Made by a program: the position numbers and the translations under genes
The notes under the pieces: generated by a model
The model's database searches: none
Seen by the model: the letters and a program-made list of their open reading frames with translations, nothing else
What the model was told of the DNA's origin: nothing
In this document: piece after piece, positions 53,574-61,803 of the stretch
How positions within the stretch are numbered: position 1 is the stretch's first letter
How the letters are laid out: every line of letters begins with the position of its first letter
Assembly: GCF_022348165.1 (NCBI RefSeq)
Contig: NZ_JAKRFI010000002.1
Span: 372,001-436,000, forward strand
Direction: 5' to 3'
Length of the DNA: 64,000 nt
Source: Halomonas sp. McH1-25
GTDB lineage: Bacteria > Pseudomonadota > Gammaproteobacteria > Pseudomonadales > Halomonadaceae

Positions 53574-54692
53574 TCAGCCGTGTCGCTGAGCGGCTGACGA
53601 CACGCCGTCACCGAGTACGCTGCGATAGTGCCCCAGCAGCGTATCGACCACGGCGTGCCAGTGGTAGTGGCGTTCGACGTGGCGGCGGGCGTGCCGTCCC
53701 ATCGCCTTGGCATCGTTCAGGAACAGTTCCTGAATGGCCTGGACCATGGCGTCGGGGGAGTGCGGCTCGCACAAAACGCCGCAGCCCAGCGGAATGTTTT
53801 CCTGCAGCGCCCCGGCGCGCACGCCCACCACCGGCAGGCCGCTGGCCATGGCTTCCAGCGCTACCAGGCCGAAGGTCTCGCGGGTGCCGGCGTGGATGAG
53901 CGCATCGGCCGTGGCGAACCAGCGCGCCACTTCGTCGCTGTCGCAGTAGCGATTGAAAACGGTGACATTGTCCGGCACCCGGCGTGGCATGTGCGGCCCC
54001 ATGATCAGCAGGTGATAGCGACCGCCCAGGCGCTGCGCGGTGGCCAGCAACTCGGGAATGTTCTTTTCGCGCGAGTTGCGCCCGGCGAACACCAGCAGGC
54101 GAGTGTTGGCGCTCAAGCCCAGCATGTCGCGCAGCATGGGATCGCGACGCCGGGGGTGGAAGGTATCCAGGTCCACGCCCAGCGGTTGCAGGTGCACATT
54201 GGGTACGCCCCATTGCCCGAGACGTTCGGCCATCGAGCGGCAGGGGGCCAGTACGCGATCGAAGCGACCATAGAGATCGGCGACATAGCGCTCCAGGCGA
54301 CGTGCCACACCGGCACCGAGCCGGTCGCCCATCAGCCGCGGCAGATCGGAGTGATAGAAGCCGACGACCGGCACGCCCAGGCGCTGTCCGGCATCCAGCG
54401 CGGACCAGGCCGTCATGTAGGGATCGCCGGCCTCGATCAGATCCGGGTTCATGCGCACCAGGGCTTGTGCCCAGCGCCGACGATGCAGCGGGAAGCGATA
54501 GCCTTGGCCGAAAGGCAGGTGCATTGCCGGCAACGTATGCAGATTGCCGAGCTGCATGGCTTCGGCGCCAGGTACGATGAGACTGGCCTGCACGCCGGGT
54601 AGCTGGGCGAGTCGACGGTGCTTGGCTTGCAGGTAGGTCCTGACGCCGCCGCTGGTCGGCGCATGAAACATGGTCACGTCGGCGATGTGCAA
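53574..54692 (-). CDS. GT4 family glycosyltransferase (second copy)
   Basis: 372-residue GT-B enzyme. N-terminal MFHAPTSGGVRTYLQAKH contains the Gly-rich donor loop. The C-terminal ETFGLVALEAMASGLPV is the ExxE motif region. It differs in detail from the plus-strand enzyme 1.5 kb away, so it is not a simple duplicate. It is first in a minus-strand pair with the flippase-like gene. An inverted repeat CCTGAAA/TTTCAGG (54703-54709, 54722-54728) lies in its promoter region. Confidence 0.87.
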   Translation of the reverse strand: MHIADVTMFHAPTSGGVRTYLQAKHRRLAQLPGVQASLIVPGAEAMQLGNLHTLPAMHLPFGQGYRFPLHRRRWAQALVRMNPDLIEAGDPYMTAWSALDAGQRLGVPVVGFYHSDLPRLMGDRLGAGVARRLERYVADLYGRFDRVLAPCRSMAERLGQWGVPNVHLQPLGVDLDTFHPRRRDPMLRDMLGLSANTRLLVFAGRNSREKNIPELLATAQRLGGRYHLLIMGPHMPRRVPDNVTVFNRYCDSDEVARWFATADALIHAGTRETFGLVALEAMASGLPVVGVRAGALQENIPLGCGVLCEPHSPDAMVQAIQELFLNDAKAMGRHARRHVERHYHWHAVVDTLLGHYRSVLGDGVSSAAQRHG

Positions 54693-55422
54693 GGGCCACT
54701 CTCCTGAAATGGATAGGATCCTTTCAGGCTAGTCGCAAAATGCGGCAGTCCGATGACAACGTCTTCGGGTGGGCTTCGCACTACCGGAGCCATAGGGCTC
54801 CAGGGTGGTGGGCGGATTGGCCTGCTCAGCGGGCCTGCGGCTACACGCCTACGGCCCCGACGCCGTGCGCTTCTACACCGCCGCAAGGCCATCTCCCAAC
54901 GCTGGCCGCAGCGCTCCGCTCAGGAAAGCGCCCAGTTCAACTTCCCCTCTTAAGTAAGCTAAGCCCCCCGCAAGGCTGACCCCACGCCCGCGCCTCTCAT
55001 CGGCGTGGGTGCTCTTGTGTGTACGTCTTTCGTGTAACGCTATGTCACGTGACGCTAATTCGCGTTAGGTTAAGTCCGTTTAGAGATTGCCGATACAACC
55101 TGATGACCCAGACGGTGAAGCGTTCAGTGCTTCGCCTGGCGGTAGCGTGGCCGAAACGGCGTCGGGGTTAATGGAGGGCTGGCGTCGCTCTTCAGGTGAC
55201 CGAGCCTGCAAATGCAGCAGGCACACGAATTCTACATAGCTTGCCGAATCATTATTAATATTATTTAAACTCGGTGAGTTAATCCCTAAGGGGCGGGCTA
55301 GATAAGATTAATGAACGCGCCTGCTCGTTCAAGTAGGAAAACGAGCGCGCTGTCTAATACCTGTTATATTTTCTGCCTTACACGCAGTTGAACGTTTAAC
55401 TAAAAAATTAAAGGAAGTAAAA
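54693..55422. other. Long intergenic region before the cassette insert
   Basis: 730 bases without a supported gene. The first 270 are GC-rich with only weak frames. CCCACGCC/GGCGTGGG (about 54982-55010) forms a hairpin. From about 55230 the DNA becomes AT-rich. Near 55032-55070 the words TAACGC and GCGTTAGGT make a short attC-like inverted pair. A GCTCGTT/AACGAGC hairpin lies near 55323-55346. GTTGAAC at 55387-55393 fits the GTTRRRY core. None is proven to be an att site. Confidence 0.4.
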
Positions 55423-56355
55423 ATGCATGCTGTCGCGCCTTACCTGTTTCGATGCTTCAATAAAGGCTTAGAGGGAAGAATCGAAGAACGGTACAGCACG
55501 CTCGATAATCTGGGAGACAAAGACCTCTTCTATATTCTTCGTGATTTTTTAAACGCTAATACTGGTGCTTACAAAATCGTTGAGGATTCTAAGCAAGTCT
55601 ATCAGTTTGAGTCCCTGAGTATTAACGAAAATACTCGAGAGATATTTGGGTGGTTCAATGTCGGAACGTATGGAATGAAAACTGACATTATCAATGTGCA
55701 AACTGGTGATGTCGATTTCGAGAAAGCAAAGAATAATGCAGAAATAATCAAGCACTACATTCACTATTTTATTCCCAAAGGTTTCAATGAAGCGATGGCG
55801 TTTATGCATTCATACCGAGGAATTGGGGTGAAAACATTATTTTACACACTATTTTCTCAGTATTTTAAGGACCTTACAGGTCTGGTTATCCAGATGAATC
55901 CCCTTGCATATGATAATGCGGTAAATGCATGGCTTGATGCCACTGCAAAAGAAGTAAAATTGACCAAGTTTGTTGGCTTAAACGACATTGCCGACCAAGT
56001 GAGACTGCTTGGTCACGGTGAGCAGGAGCTCATTATTAAACCACCAAGGAGAGGCGGGATGGGAAAATTAAGGGATTATTTAAATCCTAACAGCGAGCAA
56101 ATGCAGGCTGTAGAAATAATGGGTGACTATGGTGCGCAGGTAAAAACTGTTGTTGAGATGGATGGAAAGCGAAGAACGTTCAATGTCGGACGAAACAAAA
56201 CGAGTGCCTTGTGTGAAATAGAAGTTGAAGAAGATCTCATTGGGGATGATGGAGTACCAGATTTCGTTAAAATTAACTCATGGGTAAGAGATATTGTGGG
56301 CGAGTACGCAAATACTATGTACCCAGGACTGAAGATCGAGGTGCCAAGCTCATGA
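55423..56355 (+). CDS. Cassette-borne soluble protein of unknown family
   Basis: 310 residues, mixed alpha/beta, no signal peptide and no membrane helix. Recognisable features are few: an IIKPPRRGGMGKL basic stretch near 206, YRGIGVKTLFYTLFSQYF near 130 and an acidic C-terminal third. No nuclease, ATPase or NTP-binding motif is evident. AAAGGAAG precedes the ATG. Codon use is AT-rich. Its stop overlaps the start of a four-helix membrane protein (ATGA), so they are translated together. A sensor-plus-effector defence pair is a hypothesis only. Confidence 0.7.
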   Translation: MHAVAPYLFRCFNKGLEGRIEERYSTLDNLGDKDLFYILRDFLNANTGAYKIVEDSKQVYQFESLSINENTREIFGWFNVGTYGMKTDIINVQTGDVDFEKAKNNAEIIKHYIHYFIPKGFNEAMAFMHSYRGIGVKTLFYTLFSQYFKDLTGLVIQMNPLAYDNAVNAWLDATAKEVKLTKFVGLNDIADQVRLLGHGEQELIIKPPRRGGMGKLRDYLNPNSEQMQAVEIMGDYGAQVKTVVEMDGKRRTFNVGRNKTSALCEIEVEEDLIGDDGVPDFVKINSWVRDIVGEYANTMYPGLKIEVPSS

Positions 56356-56906
56356 GTTCAAAAATCAACATATGGTCGATAGTGACCGGCCATATTAATA
56401 CTTTAAATGATGCCTCTTCTGGAAAGGTTAGCCTGGTTGATTATTTTACATTCTATGGAATTCCGTTAGCTATTGCTTTTCTTCTCTCGTTTCTTGGCAT
56501 AAAGGTAACTAGCGATGCAAATTCGCTCCTGGTGAATTTTGGAGCAATATTTACCGCTTTGTTATTGAGTGTTTTGGTTCTCGTATACGACCAAGGCGAA
56601 AAGCTAAGGGATGTAAATGCGGAGTCAAAGAAGCATAGTATTGAGCTAAAGAAGAAGCTTCTAGAGCAACTGTATTTTAATATTTGTTATGCGATTGTTG
56701 CGTCGGTTGTGTTGGTTTTTTTCTGTTTGATTTATACATTTTTGCCAGGCGATGCCTTAAAAATATCAACCAGCCAGATGAACATTGACATTGACTTAAA
56801 GTTATATTTGTTTTCGCCTTTAATCATGATGGTGGTTATGAATTTGCTATTGACAATTTTGATGGTAGTCAAAAGGATGCATACCCTTCTAACCATAAAA
56901 ATATAA
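56352..56906 (+). CDS. Cassette-borne four-helix membrane protein
   Basis: 184 residues with four predicted membrane helices at about 32-50, 58-80, 110-133 and 150-175. A charged, probably cytoplasmic coiled segment (residues 83-108, Lys/Glu-rich) joins helices two and three. The ATG at 56352 overlaps the upstream stop. The TAA stop (56904-56906) lies inside the attC R'' box, as in typical cassettes. Small multi-helix proteins with a soluble partner are common effectors in anti-phage systems. No family is recognised. Confidence 0.7.
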   Translation: MSSKINIWSIVTGHINTLNDASSGKVSLVDYFTFYGIPLAIAFLLSFLGIKVTSDANSLLVNFGAIFTALLLSVLVLVYDQGEKLRDVNAESKKHSIELKKKLLEQLYFNICYAIVASVVLVFFCLIYTFLPGDALKISTSQMNIDIDLKLYLFSPLIMMVVMNLLLTILMVVKRMHTLLTIKI

Positions 56907-56978
56907 CAATCGGCTGCACGGCGACCGATTTTCCGCCGCTTCGCGGCTGCAAACCGGCGCGTGAGCCGGGCGTTAGAT
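56901..56978 (+). other. attC recombination site 1
   Basis: 78 bp. R'' box ATATAAC (56901-56907) and R' box GTTAGAT (56972-56978, GTTRRRY) bound an imperfect inverted repeat. CGGCT-G-CACG (56911-56920) pairs with CGTGAGCCG (56960-56968), leaving G56916 unpaired, the extrahelical base integrase needs. The centre has GCTTCGCGGC, common in attC loops. Confidence 0.9.
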
Positions 56979-57005
56979 TTATTATCAGGAGTAGTGAACT
57001 AGGTA

Positions 57006-58127
57006 ATGAATGATCGAGAAAAGCAAATATATGAAATGGTGAAGCGCAATAGACGCCGAGAGAAAATTAGGAATTTCATACACAAATCTAAGTTGATATG
57101 GGTTTTAGATCCGTACCCTTACGAGACACATAAAATCATGCCTCGTACAGTTGTAGAAAACTATAAGCGGGAAAAGATAAGGCAAGCCTATTCTTGGCAC
57201 AACATTTCTCGTCTCCAGAACGAAAAAGCTTATAAAGCAGGGCTCGCTGGAATCGTAACGGCTCCAATTCTAGCTAGTTTTGCGATAAGCAAGCCTCTAT
57301 TTGTTAACTTTAATTTTCCTATACAAATGGCTTTCATATTCCTTTCAGGCATACTCTTTGTTCTTGCTGGCGTTATCTACAGTAAAAGGGCTCCCTATTT
57401 TGTAAAAGCATTCATGGAGGGTGAAGAAAACAAGAAATATAGAGCTGCTCCAATCAGAGAGATTCGCTCATCTATATTCTACGAGTTTCTAAAACTTGGA
57501 AGGACTTCCGAAATAACACCTCAAAATATACATGAGTTAAAAAATCACAAAATGGCTTATAAAACAGCGGGAATCTTTTTAATGCAAGGAGGCTCTTGCT
57601 ATAAAGTTGGTTTTGATGCCGTAGGCCAAGCGATTATAGAACGGTTCATATACAAGCTCTCGGATAAAAAGAAATTTAAGGTCTTTGAAGAATACAAGAG
57701 AGATGATGGAGAAGTTGGTCTACGCGAAAGGTTAGGGCCCTGCACGACTTATCCTGTAGGAAATGTATATACAAGGCATCTATCTATTGAGAGCGTTTGT
57801 GATCACTACGTTGCAGGATTAACTCCTGAACGTGTGGATGGCGATCACTCAGATAGTGATATTGTTATCAAGTTTTACGACCCATATATACAAACTCCAG
57901 ATCAAATAGATAAAAATAGCCAAATAGAGCCTTATACGCATGGGCTCGATCTGTTACTTAGAGAAGAATATCTAGATGCTATCGTTGAGGAGCTTTCGTA
58001 TTGGCAATCTTGGCAAAGACCGCTATCTAGATTACTTTCATTATGGTTATATAGGCTGTCATTACTCTCGTTTAGTATATTTTTAATTTATCAGGCATCC
58101 GTCGTATGGGGGGCATTAAGAATCTAA
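57006..58127 (+). CDS. Cassette-borne membrane protein of unknown family
   Basis: 373 residues. A basic N-terminal region (1-70) precedes two hydrophobic helices (about 78-96 and 103-123). A large soluble domain (about 125-340) and a C-terminal helix (about 345-365) follow. No enzyme motif is recognised. The ATG at 57006 follows the attC1 core by 27 bases; AGG is weakly placed upstream. The stop lies in the attC2 R'' box. A membrane-tethered sensor or effector is possible. Confidence 0.65.
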   Translation: MNDREKQIYEMVKRNRRREKIRNFIHKSKLIWVLDPYPYETHKIMPRTVVENYKREKIRQAYSWHNISRLQNEKAYKAGLAGIVTAPILASFAISKPLFVNFNFPIQMAFIFLSGILFVLAGVIYSKRAPYFVKAFMEGEENKKYRAAPIREIRSSIFYEFLKLGRTSEITPQNIHELKNHKMAYKTAGIFLMQGGSCYKVGFDAVGQAIIERFIYKLSDKKKFKVFEEYKRDDGEVGLRERLGPCTTYPVGNVYTRHLSIESVCDHYVAGLTPERVDGDHSDSDIVIKFYDPYIQTPDQIDKNSQIEPYTHGLDLLLREEYLDAIVEELSYWQSWQRPLSRLLSLWLYRLSLLSFSIFLIYQASVVWGALRI

Positions 58128-58193
58128 CAAATGCATGTTGCCGGACTGGTTTTCCGCTACGCTCCAAACCAGCCGCAAATGCGGGCGTTATGC
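58122..58193 (+). other. attC recombination site 2
   Basis: 72 bp. R'' box ATCTAAC (58122-58128) fits RYYYAAC. R' box GTTATGC (58187-58193) deviates by one base from GTTRRRY. GCAT-G-TTGC (58133-58141) pairs with GCAAATGC (58175-58182), leaving G58137 extrahelical. CTGGTTT (58146-58152) pairs with AAACCAG (58166-58172). Confidence 0.88.
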
Positions 58194-58310
58194 AAAGTAG
58201 GATGAATGGCCCCTAGTCTTGATAATTGATGTTGTGACGGGTTGAATCCTCCACTGCTGCCATCATTTCTTCTCGATTCACCTTTCACTACGTTTCATGG
58301 GAGGAATCTT

Positions 58311-58787
58311 ATGCCCTTTGCACCGTCCAGCATGCACGTGGAAAGCACCGCCTTCGCGCCGAATGGGGCGATTCCTAAGCGCCATTCGGCGGAAGGTGAC
58401 GATGTGTCCCCGGCCCTGAGCTGGAAGGATGCGCCGGCGGGGACGCAAGGCTTCGCGGTGATCTGCCACGACCCGGATGCGCCGCTGGTCAAGGATGGCA
58501 GCTACGGCTACGTGCATTGGCTGCTCTACAACCTGCCGGCGGAAGTCACCTCGTTGGAAGAGGGCACGACGCTGGGTACCGCCGGTATCAACGATGGTGG
58601 TGCCATCGGCTACGGTGGCCCCATGCCGCCGGAAGGCCACGGGCCGCACCAGTATTATTTCTGGGTGCTGGCGCTGGATGCCCAAACCGAACTGCCTGAG
58701 GGGCTGACGCAGCCGGAACTGCTCAATAAGCTCGAACCGCACATTCTCGGCATGAGTCGGTTGGTGGGGACTTATCGTCGTGACTGA
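58311..58787 (+). CDS. YbhB/YbcL family (PEBP-like) protein
   Basis: 158-residue phosphatidylethanolamine-binding-like protein. The family core is VICHDPDAP, GYVHWLLYNLP and GYGGPMPPEGHGPHQYYFWV. The fold binds anionic ligands; the bacterial role is unknown. GGAGGAA sits just before the ATG at 58311. GC content is back to the chromosomal norm. A bidirectional terminator separates it from the convergent malonyl-CoA synthetase gene. Confidence 0.92.
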   Translation: MPFAPSSMHVESTAFAPNGAIPKRHSAEGDDVSPALSWKDAPAGTQGFAVICHDPDAPLVKDGSYGYVHWLLYNLPAEVTSLEEGTTLGTAGINDGGAIGYGGPMPPEGHGPHQYYFWVLALDAQTELPEGLTQPELLNKLEPHILGMSRLVGTYRRD

Positions 58788-58820
58788 ATAGTTTTCAACT
58801 GCTTGGATTAGACGCCGCTT

Positions 58821-58866
58821 AAAACGCACTCGGCGCCTTCCCCTGGGAGGCGCCGAGTGTCGTTTT
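58821..58866. terminator. Bidirectional intrinsic terminator
   Basis: An 11-bp GC-rich stem, CACTCGGCGCC (58827-58837) with GGCGCCGAGTG (58849-58859), is flanked by AAAACG on the left and CGTTTT on the right. It can therefore stop the plus-strand PEBP transcript and the minus-strand malonate operon. Confidence 0.88.
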
Positions 58867-58897
58867 GGGCTTGCCGGGCGTGGCCGAAGTGTGGCCC

Positions 58898-60424
58898 TCA
58901 GCGGGCCTTGGCGTAAGTGTCCTGGTACTGCTGGCGCAGCTGGTTTTTCTGGACCTTGCCCATGGTATTGCGCGGCAGGCTGTCGGCAAAGAACACCCGC
59001 TTGGGCTGTTTGTACTTGGCCAAATGTCCGGCCAGTGAGTCGAGGATCTGCGCTTCGTCGAGCTGCGCACCTGGCTCGCGCACGACTACCGCCGTCACGC
59101 CCTCACCAAAATCGGGGTGAGGCACGCCGATCACCGCAGACTCGACCACCCCATCGAGCTCGTCGATGATCTGCTCGACCTCCTTGGGGTAGACGTTGTA
59201 GCCGCCCGAAATCACCAGGTCCTTGTCGCGCCCGACGATATGCACATAGCCGCGCTCGTCGATCATCGCCAGGTCGCCTGTGATGAAGAAGCCGTCGTCG
59301 AGCAGCTCCTCGCGGGTCTTCTCGGGCATGCGCCAGTAGCCGATGAACACATTGGGACCACGTACCTCGAGCATGCCTATCTCGCCCTGCGCGACCGGCT
59401 CGTGGGTTTCGCGATCGGTGATGCGAACTTCCACGCCCGGCAGCGGCATGCCCACGGTACCGGCGATGCGCTCGCCGTCGTAGGGGTTGGAGGTGTTCAT
59501 GTTGGTTTCGGTCATGCCGTAGCGCTCGAGGATGGCATGTCCGGTGCGCTGCTCGAAGGCCTGGTGGGTCTCGGCGGTCAGCGGGGCGGAGCCGGAGGTG
59601 AACAGGCGCATGTTGGCGGTGAGCTCACGGGTCAGGCGCGCGTCCTGAAGCAGGCGCGTGTAGAACGTCGGCACGCCCATCAGCGTCGTGCCGTTGGGCA
59701 GCTCCTCGATGATCGTGTCAGCATCGAAGCGCGGCAGGAACAGCATGCTGGCGCCAGCCATGAGAACCACGTTGCAGGCCACGAACAGCCCGTGGGTGTG
59801 GAAGATCGGCAGGGCGTGGATCAGTCGGTCGCGCTCGCTGAAGCGCCAGGCTTCGACCAGCGACGCCGCGTTGGAGGCCAGGTTGCGGTGCGTCAGCATG
59901 GCGCCCTTGGAGCGTCCGGTGGTGCCTGACGTGTAGAGGATCGCCGCCAGATCGTCGGCGGTGCGCGGTTCGATGGTCTCGAACGGTGTGCTTCGCTCGG
60001 CCTGCGCCAACAGACTGCCGTCGGCCCGGGTGCCCAGGGTGGCGACCTGTGGACAGCCGGTGTCCTCGGCGACGTGCTGGGCGGCTCCGAGATCCTCGGG
60101 GCGGCAGACGAACAGTGCCGGTTCGGCATCGCCGAGGAAGTAGCGGATCTCCTCGGCGGTATAGCCCGTATTGAGCGGCAGGTAGACACCGCCCAGGCGC
60201 AGGCAGGCCAGATACAGCAGAATCGTTTCGGGGCTCTTGTCGACCTGCACCGCCACGCGATCGCCGGAGCGTACACCGAGTGCGTGCAGTGCGCCGGCAA
60301 TGCGTGCCGTATGCGCGAGCGCCTCGCGGTAGGAATAGTGCCTGCCATCGCGGGTAGTGATGAACGTGGCGTCTCCACGGGCATGCATGCGCGCCGCGAA
60401 CGTCTCGAACAGGTTGTCGCTCAT
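58898..60424 (-). CDS. matB: Malonyl-CoA synthetase MatB
   Basis: 508-residue ANL-superfamily adenylate-forming ligase that activates malonate to malonyl-CoA. AMP-binding motif YTSGTTGRSKGA (about 165), ERYGMTETNMNTSNPY with the MatB-specific asparagine-rich stretch, and a C-terminal GRDKDLVISGGYNVYPKEVE hinge region. The last active-site lysine is in GKVQK. Start overlaps the decarboxylase stop (ATGA). It completes malonate uptake, activation and decarboxylation. Confidence 0.92.
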   Translation of the reverse strand: MSDNLFETFAARMHARGDATFITTRDGRHYSYREALAHTARIAGALHALGVRSGDRVAVQVDKSPETILLYLACLRLGGVYLPLNTGYTAEEIRYFLGDAEPALFVCRPEDLGAAQHVAEDTGCPQVATLGTRADGSLLAQAERSTPFETIEPRTADDLAAILYTSGTTGRSKGAMLTHRNLASNAASLVEAWRFSERDRLIHALPIFHTHGLFVACNVVLMAGASMLFLPRFDADTIIEELPNGTTLMGVPTFYTRLLQDARLTRELTANMRLFTSGSAPLTAETHQAFEQRTGHAILERYGMTETNMNTSNPYDGERIAGTVGMPLPGVEVRITDRETHEPVAQGEIGMLEVRGPNVFIGYWRMPEKTREELLDDGFFITGDLAMIDERGYVHIVGRDKDLVISGGYNVYPKEVEQIIDELDGVVESAVIGVPHPDFGEGVTAVVVREPGAQLDEAQILDSLAGHLAKYKQPKRVFFADSLPRNTMGKVQKNQLRQQYQDTYAKAR

Positions 60425-61779
60425 TTTTCCGTTTCTCCCGTGAGCAGTTTTCGGGCACGCCGCTTCAGGTCGCGTACGCTCGAGGAGCGCGCAATCGTGC
60501 CGTTGGTCGTGTATTGCTCATGATTGCGCTCGATATCTTCGAGCACGTAGAGATAGTTGACCATCAGCCCGGCGGCTTGCTGTATACCCTTGACCGAGAT
60601 ATCGCCCAGCCAGTTGATGCGATGCAATTCCGCGCCGTTGCCCAGGTGAAAGCGGGCGACCGGATTCAGCGGCAGGCCCTTGGCGTTCTTCTCCTGCAGA
60701 AGATAGTGGGCCGCCAGGGGCTTGATCACCTCGCGCAGACGGTCGGCCTTGGTCGGGTCGCTATGCCAGTCGGGGTCCTCGAGCAGGGCCAGTGTCTCGC
60801 TGGCTTCGTCGTCGAGGCGATCCTCTTGCGTCTGCAGGCTGTCCAGCCACTGGCGAAAACCGGGCACTGGCGACAGCGTCACGAAGTTACGCAGGTTGGG
60901 CAACTCCTGCTTGAGCTCCTGAACGACCTGCTTGATCAGGAAATTGCCGAACGAGATGCCGCGCAGCCCGGTCTGACAGTTGCTGATGCCGAAAAAGGCC
61001 GCAGTATCGGCCACCTCGGGATCCTCGATCATCCGGTGCGTTCCGCTGAGGATGGGCTGGATCTGGTCGGGCAGGCCCTTGTAGAGCGCGACTTCCACGA
61101 AGATCAGCGGTTCGTCGCCGATGGCCGGGTGAAAGAACGCGAAACAGCGCCGGTCGCGGGCATCCAGGCGACGGCGCAGGTCGTTCCAGTCCTGGATCTC
61201 GTGCACCGCCTCGTAGTGGATGATGCGTTCGAGGATCGCTGCCGGGGTGTTCCAGTCGATGCGCCGCAGGACCAGAAACCCACGGTTGAACCACGACGCG
61301 AACAGGTGAGCGAAGTCGTCGTTCAGGGGCAGTAGGTCAGGGTGCGCCTTGAGCACGTTCAACAGGTCTTCACGCATGCCCACCAATTCATGAGTGCCAT
61401 CGGTGGTCAGGTTGAGCCGTCTCAACACTTCCTGGCGGCTTGGCTCGCAGACATTGAACAACGCCTGCAGGTCGCCGTCGTTGCGCGATGCCTGGTAACG
61501 CTGGTAAGCCTCGTCGATACGCTCGGGGTTGGCCGAGAACTCCCCGGTCAGGCGCTCGAAGAAGCGCAGCTTCTCGGCTTCGTCGAGCCGCGTGTACAGG
61601 TCGAGGGCGCGGCTGGCCAGGGTGATGCTGGAGGCCTCGCCATCGCTCTCCAGCAGCGCCCGGCACGCCGCGATCACCCGCTCGTTATCGACCGGAACCC
61701 GAGCGTCGGAACGCTGCCGGCGCAAGGCGTCCCGCTGGGTGATGGTACTGAACAGTTCCTGCAGAAAGCTCATGTTCAT
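60421..61779 (-). CDS. mcd: Malonyl-CoA decarboxylase
   Basis: 452-residue enzyme that converts malonyl-CoA to acetyl-CoA and CO2. The N-terminal helical domain (about 1-170) is followed by a GNAT-like catalytic domain. Likely catalytic residues lie in VTLSPVPGFRQW (Ser) and FHLGNGAELHRINWLGD (His), both typical of the family. Length fits bacterial MCD. The ATG at 61779 is used; M3 (61773) is an alternative. It lies between the TRAP permease and matB in the operon. Confidence 0.93.
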   Translation of the reverse strand: MNMSFLQELFSTITQRDALRRQRSDARVPVDNERVIAACRALLESDGEASSITLASRALDLYTRLDEAEKLRFFERLTGEFSANPERIDEAYQRYQASRNDGDLQALFNVCEPSRQEVLRRLNLTTDGTHELVGMREDLLNVLKAHPDLLPLNDDFAHLFASWFNRGFLVLRRIDWNTPAAILERIIHYEAVHEIQDWNDLRRRLDARDRRCFAFFHPAIGDEPLIFVEVALYKGLPDQIQPILSGTHRMIEDPEVADTAAFFGISNCQTGLRGISFGNFLIKQVVQELKQELPNLRNFVTLSPVPGFRQWLDSLQTQEDRLDDEASETLALLEDPDWHSDPTKADRLREVIKPLAAHYLLQEKNAKGLPLNPVARFHLGNGAELHRINWLGDISVKGIQQAAGLMVNYLYVLEDIERNHEQYTTNGTIARSSSVRDLKRRARKLLTGETEK

Positions 61780-61803
61780 GGTCGCTTCTCTTGTCGGTGT
61801 CGG

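Larger units (their letters stand above)
55387..58193 (+). mobile_element. Integron cassette cluster without integrase (CALIN)
   Basis: Two attC sites (56901-56978 and 58122-58193) follow AT-rich genes, all in the same direction, with stop codons buried in the R'' boxes as in true cassettes. GC content is visibly below that of the flanking genes. No tyrosine recombinase is in the window. The left edge is uncertain; a GTTRRRY-type core at 55387 is a candidate. The first cassette holds two genes, the second one gene. The right end is the R' core of attC2, followed by GC-rich chromosomal sequence. Confidence 0.82.

Noticed and set aside
54740-54955. Plus-strand frames that might be a transposase or synthetase remnant
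   Set aside because: None of the three frames gives a family-like sequence, so I cannot support a remnant.
55423-56906. Direct assignment to Kiwa (KwaA/KwaB)
   Set aside because: Gene order is reversed and neither protein shows text I recognise from KwaA or the DUF4868 protein KwaB.
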